DNA of 64,000 bases from an uncultured Lachnospiraceae bacterium (GCA_930972465.1 CAKNHF010000006.1:59894-123893), one strand, 5' to 3'; positions 1 through 9,544 are shown, counted from the stretch's first letter. Notes: generated from the letters alone by a model not told the origin. Numbers and translations are program-made.

Positions 1-938
1 AAGACTGCCTCCGCTCCGTCCAGACTGCGGATCAGTTCCATGCCTTCGGTGAGACCAAGTGCATAACACGTCGTGCTGAGGGCATCTCCATCCACGGAGC
101 CGTCGGACAGAATCGTTACCTGAAGGAGCTCGTTCTGGATGGGATAACCGGTCCGGGGATCCAGAATGTGGTGGTAGATGATTCCGTCTTTCTCAAAATA
201 TCGCTCATAATTTCCGGAAGTAACAACAGACTGGTCTGTTACATCCATAACTGCAAGTGCCGTGCCGTCGGATTCAAACGGTTTCTGCAGTCCGATGCGG
301 AACGGGGTCCCATCATATCTGCTCCCTACCGCGAGCATATTTCCGCCCAGGTTGATCAAAGCGTGTTCTACGTCCTGGCTGACCAGATATTCTTTCAGCC
401 GGTCCGCAATGTATCCTTTTGCGATGCCGCCCAGATCGATCTTCGCTTCCGGATCGGCCAGAGTAACAGTATTTCCCTCGACTCGGACGTTACGATAATC
501 AATGTGAGTAACGGCCTCGGAAAGAGCATCCGGATCCGGAAGCAATTTTTCATCGTTATCTGTAAAGTTCCACAATTCACTTGCGGAAGCGATCGTTATA
601 TCAAAATATCCGTTTGAAATACTGCCGTATTTCAGCCCTGTGCGGATCAGGTCTGCCGTCTCTTCAGATACAGTGACGGGACGTCCTCCGGAACGGTTGA
701 TTTCAGACACTTCACTGTCAGGAAGAGTCCGGCTGAATAAGTGCTCATAATATTCGCAAAGCTCCCCGCAATGGTCCAGGACTTCTTTTTCAGCGCCCCA
801 GGCTTCAATTGTCACTACAGTATCAAAATATATTCCGGTTATACTGACGGACTCATTCTGAGGAGGAGAAGAGCATCCACAGAGTGATACACTGAGAAAA
901 GCCGTCATGAGGAATGCGGCACATTTTTTCAGATTCAT
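1..938 (-). CDS. apbE: FAD:protein FMN transferase (ApbE), lipoprotein; 3' end outside window
   Basis: Transfers FMN from FAD onto Thr/Ser of exported proteins. I translated the reverse strand from the ATG at 938, which has GGAGAA 4 bases upstream. The product begins with a lipobox signal peptide (SVSLCGC, Cys at about 21). The family hallmarks are present: an IDLGGIAKGY motif near residue 170, a NLGGN stretch and an HHILDPRTGYP motif near residue 245. About 312 residues lie inside the window and the stop is beyond base 1. It is divergent from the NusG-II/Gx genes, which are often found beside ApbE in clostridia (recalled from general knowledge). The family assignment is firm; the acceptor protein is unknown. 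Confidence 0.93.
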   Translation of the reverse strand, partial: MNLKKCAAFLMTAFLSVSLCGCSSPPQNESVSITGIYFDTVVTIEAWGAEKEVLDHCGELCEYYEHLFSRTLPDSEVSEINRSGGRPVTVSEETADLIRTGLKYGSISNGYFDITIASASELWNFTDNDEKLLPDPDALSEAVTHIDYRNVRVEGNTVTLADPEAKIDLGGIAKGYIADRLKEYLVSQDVEHALINLGGNMLAVGSRYDGTPFRIGLQKPFESDGTALAVMDVTDQSVVTSGNYERYFEKDGIIYHHILDPRTGYPIQNELLQVTILSDGSVDGDALSTTCYALGLTEGMELIRSLDGAEAV

Positions 939-1041
939 AAAATTCTCCATTCTGCCGCCGGAAGGGCAGCATATTTATTATACTTTGACATCATGACGCT
1001 ATTATAACGGTTTTGTGCAGAATGTACAATCGAACGTTTGG

Positions 1042-1070
1042 TTGCATTCTGGGGGGCTGTGTGCTATGAT
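1042..1070 (+). promoter_or_regulatory. Sigma-A-type promoter for the NusG-II/Gx/ruvAB run
   Basis: TTGCAT at 1042-1047 and TATGAT at 1065-1070 with a 17-base spacer, ending 23 bases before the ATG at 1093. It is the only good promoter seen in the gap after the divergent apbE. Confidence 0.6.
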
Positions 1071-1092
1071 ATTGAACAAAAGGGGTATCGGT

Positions 1093-1449
1093 ATGAAAAA
1101 AAATGACTGGATCCTTGCTGCATGTATTTTACTGGCTGCTGTTGCGATTCTTCTGTTTCAGTTTGTGAGAAGTGACAGCGGCGCCGGAAAGGTGTCGGTA
1201 ACTGTAGACGGGGAAATATTCGGAACATACAGTCTGGCAGAGGATCAGACTGTAGATATCGACGGTACGAACCGCCTTGTCATAGAAAACGGAACCGCAG
1301 AGATGGAATGGGCTGACTGCCCGGATCAGATCTGCGTGAATCACAGGGCTGTATCCCGGGAAGGGGAGAGTATTATATGCCTTCCGAATCAGGTTGTCAT
1401 CTCGGTGACAGACGGAGAAGAAGCAGAACTGGACGGAATAGTTCAGTGA
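1093..1449 (+). CDS. NusG domain II-containing exported protein
   Basis: 118 residues from the ATG at 1093 (GGGG upstream). The reading frame is open further upstream to 1015, but that stretch lies over the promoter. One N-terminal membrane segment (about residues 7-25) is followed by a small beta-rich domain with DCPDQICV and a later ICLPNQVVI segment, typical of the free-standing NusG-II family (DUF-type, extracytoplasmic). The function of the family is not established. It sits between apbE and a Gx-family membrane protein, an association that suggests a role in flavin- or quinone-linked electron transfer at the membrane. That role is inferred from context only. Confidence 0.8.
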   Translation: MKKNDWILAACILLAAVAILLFQFVRSDSGAGKVSVTVDGEIFGTYSLAEDQTVDIDGTNRLVIENGTAEMEWADCPDQICVNHRAVSREGESIICLPNQVVISVTDGEEAELDGIVQ

Positions 1450-1498
1450 GGATATCCGGGGAAGAAAACGGCAGTCGGCTGCGGGGAGAGGAGAAGAA

Positions 1499-2008
1499 TT
1501 GAAGAACAGAGCGGCATATTTCGGCGTGTTTACGGCGCTGGCACTGATTTTAAGTTATGTGGAGATGCTGATTCCGGTCAGCTTTGGAATCCCCGGAGCG
1601 AAGCTGGGACTGGCGAATCTTATCATTGTAGTCATGCTCTACAAGACAGACTGGAAAGAGGCATTGCTCCTGTCTGTAGTCAGGATCGTGCTGGCAGGTT
1701 TTATTTTCGGCAATATGTTCAGCATCCTCTACAGTCTGGCCGGGGGCGTGCTCAGTCTTGCCGTTATGGCCGGACTGAAAAGAACGGGGAGTTTCGGTGT
1801 GGCCGGGGTAAGTGTTGCGGGAGGTGTAAGCCATAATGTGGGACAGCTCCTTGTTGCCATGATCGTGGTGGAGACGTATCAGGTGGGATATTACCTTCCG
1901 GTGCTGCTGATTGCAGGAGTCATAACCGGACTGCTGATCGGCATCATTTCAGGAGAAGTTCTGAAAAGAATCCGGCAGATAGATTTAACAGGAGAAAGAA
2001 GAAAATGA
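1499..2008 (+). CDS. Gx transporter family / heptaprenyl diphosphate synthase component I-like membrane protein
   Basis: 169 residues, almost entirely hydrophobic with about five membrane segments and a glycine-rich GIPGAKLGLANL motif near residues 30-41 typical of the family. It starts at TTG 1499 behind a GGAGAGGAGAAG ribosome site. Databases label the family either heptaprenyl diphosphate synthase component I or Gx transporter; the membrane topology fits a small transporter (ECF-like S component) better than a soluble enzyme. Its TGA overlaps the ruvA ATG (ATGA), so the two are translationally coupled. Confidence 0.8.
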   Translation: MKNRAAYFGVFTALALILSYVEMLIPVSFGIPGAKLGLANLIIVVMLYKTDWKEALLLSVVRIVLAGFIFGNMFSILYSLAGGVLSLAVMAGLKRTGSFGVAGVSVAGGVSHNVGQLLVAMIVVETYQVGYYLPVLLIAGVITGLLIGIISGEVLKRIRQIDLTGERRK

Positions 2009-2616
2009 TATCATATGTACGCGGAGAGCTTGCCGCTGTGGAAGCAGATAAAGCGATTATAGATGTGGGTGGAGTCGGGTACGGCGTCTGTATGTCAGGA
2101 CAGACTCTGAGCATGCTGCCTCAGCCCGGAAACGAAGTGAAGATCTATACATATCTCAATGTCAAAGAAGACGCAATGCAGCTGTTCGGTTTCCTGACCA
2201 GGGAGGATCTGGAAGTGTTCAGGCTGGTGATCGGAGTGAGCGGAATCGGTCCGAAGGGAGGACTCAATATTCTTTCCTGCCTGTCGCCGGACGAACTGCG
2301 GTTTGCCGTAATGTCAGGTGATGTGAAGGCAATATCGGCGGCGCCCGGAATCGGAAAGAAGACGGCAGAGAAGCTTATATTGGAGCTGAAAGATAAGATG
2401 AAGATCGAGGATGTCCTGGAACACGCGGCACATGGAGGCGAGATGGAGAAAGCGGCGCCCGGAGCATCGGAGAGCGGGATGCAGGCTGAAGCCGTTCAGG
2501 CGCTTGTGGCTTTGGGATACGGCAGCGCTGAAAGCATGCGGGCCGTCAAGAAGACTTCCCCGGAGTGTGAGACAGTAGAAGATATTCTGAAAGAGGCCCT
2601 GAAATATCTTTTTTAG
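2005..2616 (+). CDS. ruvA: Holliday junction branch migration protein RuvA
   Basis: 203 residues, the usual family length. RuvA tetramers bind the four-way junction and load RuvB. The N-terminal OB fold begins MISYVRGEL; the two helix-hairpin-helix motifs are visible as GVSGIGPKGGLNILS (about residues 78-92) and APGIGKKTAEKLI (about 113-125); and a C-terminal UBA-like domain ends the protein (ALVALGYGSAES). It overlaps the preceding stop by ATGA and is followed 27 bases later by ruvB. Confidence 0.97.
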   Translation: MISYVRGELAAVEADKAIIDVGGVGYGVCMSGQTLSMLPQPGNEVKIYTYLNVKEDAMQLFGFLTREDLEVFRLVIGVSGIGPKGGLNILSCLSPDELRFAVMSGDVKAISAAPGIGKKTAEKLILELKDKMKIEDVLEHAAHGGEMEKAAPGASESGMQAEAVQALVALGYGSAESMRAVKKTSPECETVEDILKEALKYLF

Positions 2617-2643
2617 ATTATACGAGAATAAGGACGGCGAAAG

Positions 2644-3660
2644 GTGAACAAGGTGGGAAAACGAATTATAACAACAGAGAACCTGGAAGAAGACATTAAG
2701 ATCGAAGGACAGCTTCGCCCGCAGTATCTGGAGGACTACGTAGGACAGGAAAAGGCGAAAGAGACGCTGAAAATATATATCGAGGCGGCAAAGGCGCGCG
2801 GAGAAGCTCTGGATCATGTTCTGTTCTACGGACCTCCGGGACTGGGGAAGACAACCCTGGCCGGGATCATTGCAAATGAATTGGGCGTGAACCTGAAAGT
2901 GACCTCCGGTCCGGCGATTGAAAAACCGGGAGAAATCGCCGCGATTCTTAACAGCCTTCAGGAGAACGATGTGCTTTTTGTGGATGAGATACATCGGCTG
3001 AACCGACAGGTGGAAGAAGTTCTCTATCCTGCCATGGAGGATTATGCGATTGACATTATGATCGGAAAAGGCTCCAGCGCAAGATCGATCCGCCTGAATC
3101 TTCCCAAATTCACTCTGGTGGGAGCCACTACCCGGGTGGGGATGCTGACGGCTCCGCTGCGGGACAGATTCGGGGTGATCAACCGACTGGAGTTCTACAC
3201 GAATGAGGAACTTAAGACGATTATTCTTCGTTCTGCCAGGGTGCTCGATGTGGAGATTGAAGAAGAAGGGGCGCTGGAGCTGGCAAGGCGTTCCCGCGGA
3301 ACTCCACGTCTGGCAAACCGTCTGCTGAAACGGGTCAGAGACTTTGCCCAGGTAAAATACGACGGGAAGATTACCAGGAAGGTGGCAGATTACGCGCTGG
3401 ATCTGCTGGATGTGGACAAGTACGGACTGGACCACAATGACAGGATGATACTGCTGACCATGATCGAAAAGTTTCAGGGAGGTCCCGTTGGTCTGGATAC
3501 TCTTGCGGCAGCCATATCTGAAGATGCGGGAACCCTGGAGGATGTTTATGAGCCCTATCTGCTTCAGAATGGATTCATTCAGAGAACTCCAAGGGGGCGG
3601 GTGGTAACTGAACGGGCATACGGCCATCTTGAAATCCCTTCTCCTCTCCGAAATACATGA
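2644..3660 (+). CDS. ruvB: Holliday junction branch migration DNA helicase RuvB
   Basis: 338 residues from GTG 2644. An AAA+ motor that drives branch migration with RuvA. Walker A GPPGLGKT at 63-70, Walker B DEIH at 113-116, sensor [18 protein letters not shown], and the C-terminal winged helix ending in the typical PRGRVVT segment. RuvC is not in the window; RecU at 28.1 kb is the likely resolvase, as usual in Firmicutes. Confidence 0.97.
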   Translation: MNKVGKRIITTENLEEDIKIEGQLRPQYLEDYVGQEKAKETLKIYIEAAKARGEALDHVLFYGPPGLGKTTLAGIIANELGVNLKVTSGPAIEKPGEIAAILNSLQENDVLFVDEIHRLNRQVEEVLYPAMEDYAIDIMIGKGSSARSIRLNLPKFTLVGATTRVGMLTAPLRDRFGVINRLEFYTNEELKTIILRSARVLDVEIEEEGALELARRSRGTPRLANRLLKRVRDFAQVKYDGKITRKVADYALDLLDVDKYGLDHNDRMILLTMIEKFQGGPVGLDTLAAAISEDAGTLEDVYEPYLLQNGFIQRTPRGRVVTERAYGHLEIPSPLRNT

Positions 3661-3719
3661 ATCCCGGTTTGAAGAAGAGCGGGAAACCCGGATATACGGC
3701 CGGATTGCCTAAAAAACAG

Positions 3720-3748
3720 TTGGTTTTTACCGGTAAATAGTTTATAAT
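3720..3748 (+). promoter_or_regulatory. Sigma-A-type promoter for zapA
   Basis: TTGGTT at 3720-3725 and a perfect TATAAT at 3743-3748 with a 17-base spacer, 28 bases before the zapA ATG. Confidence 0.6.
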
Positions 3749-3776
3749 AGCTTTTAAGAAACGCGAGGAGGATGCT

Positions 3777-4187
3777 ATGAGTTCGGCAAAACATTTTACG
3801 GAAGTATTAATCGGGGGAAAGGTTTATACTCTCAGCGGATTTGAAGGAGAAGAATATCTGCAGAAAGTATCTTCCTATCTGAACCATAAGATAACAGAGT
3901 GTGCGAACAGCGAAGGGTACAGGAAGCAGAGCGCGGACACAAGAAATGTCCTTCTTGCCCTGAACATTGCAGATGACTATTTTAAGGCGAAGAAGCAGGG
4001 AGACTCCCTCGAGAATGATATTGAGATGAAAGACAAAGAGATGTATGATCTGAAGCATGAGCTGATTTCCGCCCAGATCAAACTTGAGAATGCGGAGAAG
4101 GAGCTGGCGAAGATAAAAGAGGAGAACAATGATCTCCAGATGCAGATCGTGAAGCTGGAAACAGAGATGAAAAACCGTAGAAGGTAA
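3777..4187 (+). CDS. zapA: Cell division protein ZapA
   Basis: 136 residues with a strong GAGGAGG ribosome site. ZapA crosslinks FtsZ filaments at the septum. The N-terminal ZapA domain (VLIGGKVYTLSGFEGEEYL, then DTRNVLLALNIADDYF) is followed by a long coiled coil (about residues 75-134, rich in Glu/Lys heptads), longer than in the E. coli protein but usual in clostridia. A U32 gene follows after a weak hairpin terminator, the same order as in related genomes. Confidence 0.9.
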   Translation: MSSAKHFTEVLIGGKVYTLSGFEGEEYLQKVSSYLNHKITECANSEGYRKQSADTRNVLLALNIADDYFKAKKQGDSLENDIEMKDKEMYDLKHELISAQIKLENAEKELAKIKEENNDLQMQIVKLETEMKNRRR

Positions 4188-4189
4188 AG

Positions 4190-4221
4190 ATAGGCTGTCA
4201 GAAACGACAGCCTATTTCATT
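4190..4221 (+). terminator. Hairpin after zapA, weak intrinsic terminator
   Basis: ATAGGCTGTC (4190-4199) pairs with GACAGCCTAT (4206-4215) around a six-base loop; only a broken T stretch (TTCATT) follows, so some readthrough into the U32 gene is likely. Confidence 0.55.
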
Positions 4222-4256
4222 AAAAAAGCGATATAAAGACAGGAATAAACAGAAAT

Positions 4257-6686
4257 ATGAACAATGATAAGCAATGCAGAACAGTAGAGATCCTGTCACC
4301 TGCAGGATCCTATGAATGCTTCAGGGCGGCGCTGAACGCCGGGGCAGATGCTGTCTATGCCGGCGGCCCCCGGTTCGGAGCAAGGGCATATGCCGATAAT
4401 TTCACGGCGGAACAGCTGGTGCGGTCCATCGGGGAAGCGCATCTTCATGGATGCAGATTCTATTTGACGGTAAACACTCTTCTGAAAGAAGATGAGACTG
4501 CGGAACTGTATGATTACCTGGAACCGCTTTACACAGCGGGACTTGACGCTGTTATAGTGCAGGACACAGGTGTATTTGATTTTGTGAGAAGATGTTTCCC
4601 CGGAATGGATATCCATGCAAGTACTCAGATGACGATCACCGGCCCGTATGGCGCGCGTTTTCTGGAAGAACAGGGGGCGAAGAGAGTGGTTCCGGCTAGG
4701 GAGCTTTCGATCGACGAGATCCTGAGAATTCGGAAAGAAACGGATCTGGAGATTGAATGCTTTGTACACGGGGCACTGTGCTACTGTTATTCAGGACAGT
4801 GTCTTATGAGCAGCATGATCGGAGGCAGAAGCGGGAACCGCGGACAGTGTGCACAGCCCTGCAGACTTCCTTATACTGTAAACGGGGAAAAGAAATATTT
4901 TCTGAGTCTGAAAGATATCTGTACTCTGGAACTCATTCCGGAGATGATAGAGGCGGGAATCGATTCATTCAAAATTGAGGGAAGGATGAAGAGTCCTGAG
5001 TATGTGGCGGCTGTAACTGCCATGTACAGGAAATACACAGATCTGTATCTGCGCTTCGGAGGCAGAGGATTCAAGGTGGATCCGAAAGACAGGGAGATAC
5101 TGATGGATCTTTATAACCGGGGCGGATCACACACGGGTTATTATAAACAGCATAACGGACGGGGCATGCTTTCCCTGGACAGGCCCAACCACGGAGGAGT
5201 CCCGGCTGTGAAGATGACATCACAGCGGGGGCGTGAGATAAGGGGAACGGCTCTGACCGGGCTGAACAGAGGGGATGTCCTGGAAACCGCCGGCGGAAAG
5301 GCAAACTATACGCTCGGAAATCCGGTGCAGGAAGGACAGAGCCTGTCATTCCTCGTCCCCCGGGGAGTTACATTCCGAAAAGGGACTGTATTCCCGAGAA
5401 TAAGAAATGAACAGCTTATCGAGTTGATCCGGAATAAATATATCAGAAAAGATAAACAGGAAAAAATCTCCGGAGAGCTTGAACTCATGAAGGGGAAACC
5501 TGCTGTTCTTACTGTGAAATGCAGAGACATTATTTTTACAGCAAAGACGGAAAGCACAGTGGAAGAGGCCAGGCAGAGACCGCTGACAGCTGATGAGGCG
5601 GAAAAGCAGATCAGGAAAACAGGAAATTCAGAATTTTGCTTTGACTCTCTTGAAATTCGGGCTGATAAAAATATATTTCTTCCGGTACAGCAGCTGAAGG
5701 CTCTGCGAAGGTCTGCTCTTTTGGGGCTTCAGGAAGCTGTTTTCGAGAAGAACAGTCGGATGTCTCCGTCAGAGGAAAGAGGCCCCGTGTACAATGTGTA
5801 TTACGCGGAAGGAGACTGTCAGGAAAAAGCGCGGAAAGCGAATATACCAGATCTGGCTGTGCTTGTATCAACGGGAGAACAGCTGGAAGAAACAGAAAAA
5901 TACATGGCGGCTCATCCGGAACACAGGATAAGGCGTATATATCCGGATTGCCGGATGAGCGGGGATTTTTTTCACGATGAGGCGATACGGACAGATCTGA
6001 AAGAACTGAAAAGATCAGGTGTGGAGATCATACCGGCTCTTCCTCATATATTCAGAGAACCGGCTGAAAGGTACTTAAAAGCCGGCGCGGATGCATTTGC
6101 GGAATTCCCTATGGATGGATTCCTTATACGGAATTACGAGACTTTTCAGTTCCTTAACGAACTGCAATTTGACAAAACGGTGATCTTAGACCATAATCTA
6201 TATGTGTTTAACCGGTGTGCGAAGAACTTCTGGAACCGGCAGGGGGTGACGGGCTTTACAGCGCCTTTGGAGCTCAACGAGGCAGAACTTGGCACGCTGG
6301 GGATTCATGAAAGCGAGCTGATTGTATACGGGTATGTTCCGGTCATGATATCAGCGCAGTGCATCAGGAAAACAGCATCCGGGTGCAACAGATGTCCCGG
6401 GACAACAGTCATGACTGACAGATACCGGAAAGATTTTATCTCGGAGCAGTGCTGTGCATTCTGTTATAATGTCATCTATAATTCCGAGCCGCTGTTCCTC
6501 GGTATGCAGAGGGAAAAAATAAAAAGTCTGTCTCCTGCGGGACTGAGAATGCAGTTCAGTACAGAAAGCGGCGCCCGGACAGGAAAAATGCTTGAACTCA
6601 TGCATGCTGTTCTCTATAGCGGGGAGAGACTGAACGTTCCGGAGTTCGAATACACGCAGGGACATTTCAAAAGAGGTATCATATAA
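4257..6686 (+). CDS. U32 family protein, RlhA-like (23S rRNA C2501 hydroxylation family), with DUF3656
   Basis: 809 residues. The N-terminal U32 TIM-barrel begins VEILSPAGSYECFRAALNAGADAVYAGG, cut here to its opening motif SPAG with the following AGADAVY. The cysteine cluster typical of U32 proteins is present (FVHGALCYCYSGQC near 168-181, then GQCAQPCR), followed by a DUF3656 region and a late C-rich segment (CNRCPG, CCAFCYN) that could hold an iron-sulfur cluster. U32 proteins with this layout act in tRNA/rRNA hydroxylation (RlhA, TrhP) rather than as proven proteases. Which RNA is modified here is inference. Confidence 0.88.
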   Translation: MNNDKQCRTVEILSPAGSYECFRAALNAGADAVYAGGPRFGARAYADNFTAEQLVRSIGEAHLHGCRFYLTVNTLLKEDETAELYDYLEPLYTAGLDAVIVQDTGVFDFVRRCFPGMDIHASTQMTITGPYGARFLEEQGAKRVVPARELSIDEILRIRKETDLEIECFVHGALCYCYSGQCLMSSMIGGRSGNRGQCAQPCRLPYTVNGEKKYFLSLKDICTLELIPEMIEAGIDSFKIEGRMKSPEYVAAVTAMYRKYTDLYLRFGGRGFKVDPKDREILMDLYNRGGSHTGYYKQHNGRGMLSLDRPNHGGVPAVKMTSQRGREIRGTALTGLNRGDVLETAGGKANYTLGNPVQEGQSLSFLVPRGVTFRKGTVFPRIRNEQLIELIRNKYIRKDKQEKISGELELMKGKPAVLTVKCRDIIFTAKTESTVEEARQRPLTADEAEKQIRKTGNSEFCFDSLEIRADKNIFLPVQQLKALRRSALLGLQEAVFEKNSRMSPSEERGPVYNVYYAEGDCQEKARKANIPDLAVLVSTGEQLEETEKYMAAHPEHRIRRIYPDCRMSGDFFHDEAIRTDLKELKRSGVEIIPALPHIFREPAERYLKAGADAFAEFPMDGFLIRNYETFQFLNELQFDKTVILDHNLYVFNRCAKNFWNRQGVTGFTAPLELNEAELGTLGIHESELIVYGYVPVMISAQCIRKTASGCNRCPGTTVMTDRYRKDFISEQCCAFCYNVIYNSEPLFLGMQREKIKSLSPAGLRMQFSTESGARTGKMLELMHAVLYSGERLNVPEFEYTQGHFKRGII

Positions 6687-6699
6687 GGCAGGTGAAAAA

Positions 6700-8157
6700 G
6701 TGGTCAATATAGTTACTCAAATTTCAAAATATATCATCATTATTCTGATGGCAGCCTATACATTTTCATGCTTCTCTATTTTTACGAGAAATTATGAAGA
6801 TGAGGAACACAGGGTGCTCATACGGCAGAACGTATTGATGTTCCTTCTGCAGTTTGCGGCATTCGGAGTGATGTATCTGTCGACAGAAGATATCCGGATA
6901 CTGTTTATATATGCGGCACTGGCCGTGACACTTCTGGCTGTGATCCTTCTGTATAACCTGATCTATCCGAATGTTTCAAGACTCGTTGTCAATAATATGT
7001 GTATGCTGATCAATGCGGGCATGATAATGATCACAAGGCTTTCCTATGACAATGCGTCGCCTTACGGCAGCGCGGTGCGTCAGCTTGTTTTTGTCGTGCT
7101 GGGCATTATCTTCGGACTCACTGTACCGGTTATAATACGGAAGCTTAAATTTCTGGAAAACTGGACATATATCTATGCAGGGGTAGGAGGAGCTGCACTT
7201 CTGGTTGTAGCCGTTTTCGCAGTGTCCTCAGGAGGGGCAAAGCTGAGTTTTGACCTGGGTCCCGTCAGCATACAGCCCTCTGAATTTGTAAAAATCCTGT
7301 TTGTATTTTTTGTTGCGTCGAGCCTTAAGAAGTCAACAGAATTTAAAAATGTGGTCGTCACAACGGCCATTGCTGCTGCACATGTCCTCATTCTGGTTCT
7401 GTCCACGGACCTGGGAGCGGCTTTGATCTTTTTTATTGTATATCTTATCATGCTGTATGTCGCAACAAGACAGCCGCTGTATGCTCTTGCAGGTATTGGA
7501 GCCGGAGTGCTGGCGTCAATCGCCGGTTATCAGCTGTTTTCGCACATCAAGGTAAGAGTACAGGCATGGCAGGATCCTTTCGCGACATACAGCGGAGGCG
7601 GTTATCAGCTGGCACAGTCGCTGTTCGCAATCGGAACCGGAAGCTGGTTCGGAACCGGGCTGTTTCTCGGCCAGCCGGATACGATACCGGTTGCTGAGAC
7701 AGATTTTATTTTTTCAGCCATCACGGAAGAAATGGGCGTGATCTATGCGCTCTGTCTTATTCTTATCTGCGTGAGCTGCTATGTGATGTTTCTCAACATT
7801 GCAATGGAACTGCGCGATCCGTTCTATAAGCTGGTCGCACTGGGGTTAGGTACATGTTATATCTTCCAGGTGTTCCTTCAGATCGGAGGCGTGACAAAAT
7901 TCATACCGTCAACCGGAGTGACGCTTCCTCTTGTGAGTTACGGAGGAAGTTCCATGCTGAGTACGATGATCATGTTCGGGATCATTCAGGGCCTGTATAT
8001 CATCCGGGAAGATGAGGAAGAACAGATTGAAAGAAAAAAAGAAAGAGAGTTGAGAGATGAGCCGAGAAAGACGAACAGAAGGAACACGGCGAAAACAGGG
8101 CCGAGGTTCGAAGAAGTCCCAAAACAGAGAACGCGCAAGAAACAAAGAGTTCGCTAG
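6700..8157 (+). CDS. FtsW/RodA/SpoVE family lipid II polymerase
   Basis: 485 residues from GTG 6700. A SEDS-family glycosyltransferase with roughly ten membrane segments; family signatures seen are PVSIQPSEFVKI, LSTDLGAALIFF and the late PSTGVTLPLVSYGGSS motif. It partners with the class B PBP encoded next. Its C-terminal tail (about residues 438-485) is hydrophilic and very basic, and the last 101 bases of its gene also encode the N terminus of the PBP in another frame. Whether it serves division, elongation or sporulation (SpoVE) cannot be decided here. Confidence 0.92.
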   Translation: MVNIVTQISKYIIIILMAAYTFSCFSIFTRNYEDEEHRVLIRQNVLMFLLQFAAFGVMYLSTEDIRILFIYAALAVTLLAVILLYNLIYPNVSRLVVNNMCMLINAGMIMITRLSYDNASPYGSAVRQLVFVVLGIIFGLTVPVIIRKLKFLENWTYIYAGVGGAALLVVAVFAVSSGGAKLSFDLGPVSIQPSEFVKILFVFFVASSLKKSTEFKNVVVTTAIAAAHVLILVLSTDLGAALIFFIVYLIMLYVATRQPLYALAGIGAGVLASIAGYQLFSHIKVRVQAWQDPFATYSGGGYQLAQSLFAIGTGSWFGTGLFLGQPDTIPVAETDFIFSAITEEMGVIYALCLILICVSCYVMFLNIAMELRDPFYKLVALGLGTCYIFQVFLQIGGVTKFIPSTGVTLPLVSYGGSSMLSTMIMFGIIQGLYIIREDEEEQIERKKERELRDEPRKTNRRNTAKTGPRFEEVPKQRTRKKQRVR

Positions 8158-9544
8158 GGTAACGTATTTCTTTGTCATCCTTTTTATCGCGCTGATCGCC
8201 TATATTGTATACTTTACCGTGGTCAGAGCGCAGAGCGTTGTGAACAGTCCCTACAATCAGAGACAGGATGCCTTCGCAGAGAGTGTTATCAGAGGCGATA
8301 TCGTAGACCGCAGCGGGAATGTTCTTGCAACTACAGATGTCGCAGAGGACGGCACTGAGACGAGAAGCTACCCTTATGGAAATGTGTTCGCCCATGTGAT
8401 CGGATACAGCGATCCGGAGCTGGGAAATACCGGCCTGGAATCTGTGGAGAATTTTGAGCTGCTGACATCCAATGCGTTTTTCCTTGAAAAGCTGCAGAAT
8501 GAATTCAGCGACTCAAAGAACAGAGGAGATACTGTTGTTACGACTCTGGATGCGGATCTTCAGCAGGCGTCATATGATGCGCTGGGAGACAACAGAGGAG
8601 CTGTCGTCGTGATGGAAGCGGATACCGGGAAAATACTTTCGATGGTTTCCAAGCCGGATTATGATCCGAATACGGTCTACAGCGACTGGTCAAGTCTGAA
8701 CTCGGACGAGGAGAACAGTCCTCTGCTCAACAGAGCGACTCAGGGATCCTACGCTCCCGGATCTACGTTCAAGATCGTGACGACGCTTGCTTTTATGCGG
8801 CAGAACAGTAATTACCAGGACTACAGTTATGACTGCGTGGGTGAGATTACGACGGGAGACACGACAATCCACTGTTTCAACGGTACAGTACACGGTTATG
8901 AGGATCTGAAGGCCTCCATAGCAAATTCCTGCAATGCATCTTTTGCAAACATCGGTACAATGCTCGATATCGATGAATACAGAAATACTGCGGAAGACCT
9001 GCTGTTTAACAGCAGCCTGCCGTCGGTGCTCGGGTATACGAAGAGTTCCTTTGCCCTGACCTCCGATTCCGGCGAGGCCGAGATCATGATGACAGCTATG
9101 GGACAGGGGAAGACCACAGTCAGTCCTTATCATATGGCACTGATCACTCAGGCTATAGCGAACGGCGGAACACTGATGGAACCTTATCTTGTAGATAGTG
9201 TGACGAATTATACCGGAACAGAGATCAGAAGAAACGTACCGAAGAGCTACCGGCGTCTCATGACAAGCGATGAGGCAGAACAGCTGAAGGAATATATGAC
9301 AGCGGTTGTTGAGGAAGGAACCGGATCCGTCTTAAGCGGCGCGTCTTACACTGCGGCCGGCAAGACAGGTACTGCAGAGTACAGTATGTCGGACGGAGAA
9401 AAGACACATTCATGGTTCATGGGATTCACAAATGTGGATGATCCCGAGCTGGTGATCAGCGTGATTACCGAAGGGTCGGACGGAAGTGCGAGCGGAAAAG
9501 CAGTATCGATAGCAAAGCAGATTCTGGATTCATATTATAACTGA
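8057..9544 (+). CDS. Class B penicillin-binding protein (transpeptidase)
   Basis: 495 residues. A basic cytoplasmic tail (1-34), one membrane anchor (35-57) and a transpeptidase domain with STFK (236-239), SCN (291-293) and KTGT (436-439). It crosslinks the glycan made by the SEDS protein encoded immediately upstream. The start at 8057 lies 101 bases inside the upstream gene; no in-frame ATG, GTG or TTG occurs between the end of that gene and the membrane anchor, so the overlap looks genuine. It resembles the PbpA type, without a large N-terminal dimerisation domain. Confidence 0.92.
   Translation: MSRERRTEGTRRKQGRGSKKSQNRERARNKEFARVTYFFVILFIALIAYIVYFTVVRAQSVVNSPYNQRQDAFAESVIRGDIVDRSGNVLATTDVAEDGTETRSYPYGNVFAHVIGYSDPELGNTGLESVENFELLTSNAFFLEKLQNEFSDSKNRGDTVVTTLDADLQQASYDALGDNRGAVVVMEADTGKILSMVSKPDYDPNTVYSDWSSLNSDEENSPLLNRATQGSYAPGSTFKIVTTLAFMRQNSNYQDYSYDCVGEITTGDTTIHCFNGTVHGYEDLKASIANSCNASFANIGTMLDIDEYRNTAEDLLFNSSLPSVLGYTKSSFALTSDSGEAEIMMTAMGQGKTTVSPYHMALITQAIANGGTLMEPYLVDSVTNYTGTEIRRNVPKSYRRLMTSDEAEQLKEYMTAVVEEGTGSVLSGASYTAAGKTGTAEYSMSDGEKTHSWFMGFTNVDDPELVISVITEGSDGSASGKAVSIAKQILDSYYN

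Noticed and set aside
2314-3627. 437-codon open frame on the minus strand across ruvAB
   Set aside because: It is antisense to two certain genes with complete motifs; its translation is low-complexity Cys/His/Arg-rich and has no ribosome site or family features.
3661-3700. Imperfect hairpin after ruvB (CCCGGTTT/AAACCCGG)
   Set aside because: The arms pair poorly and no T run follows, so it was not called a terminator.
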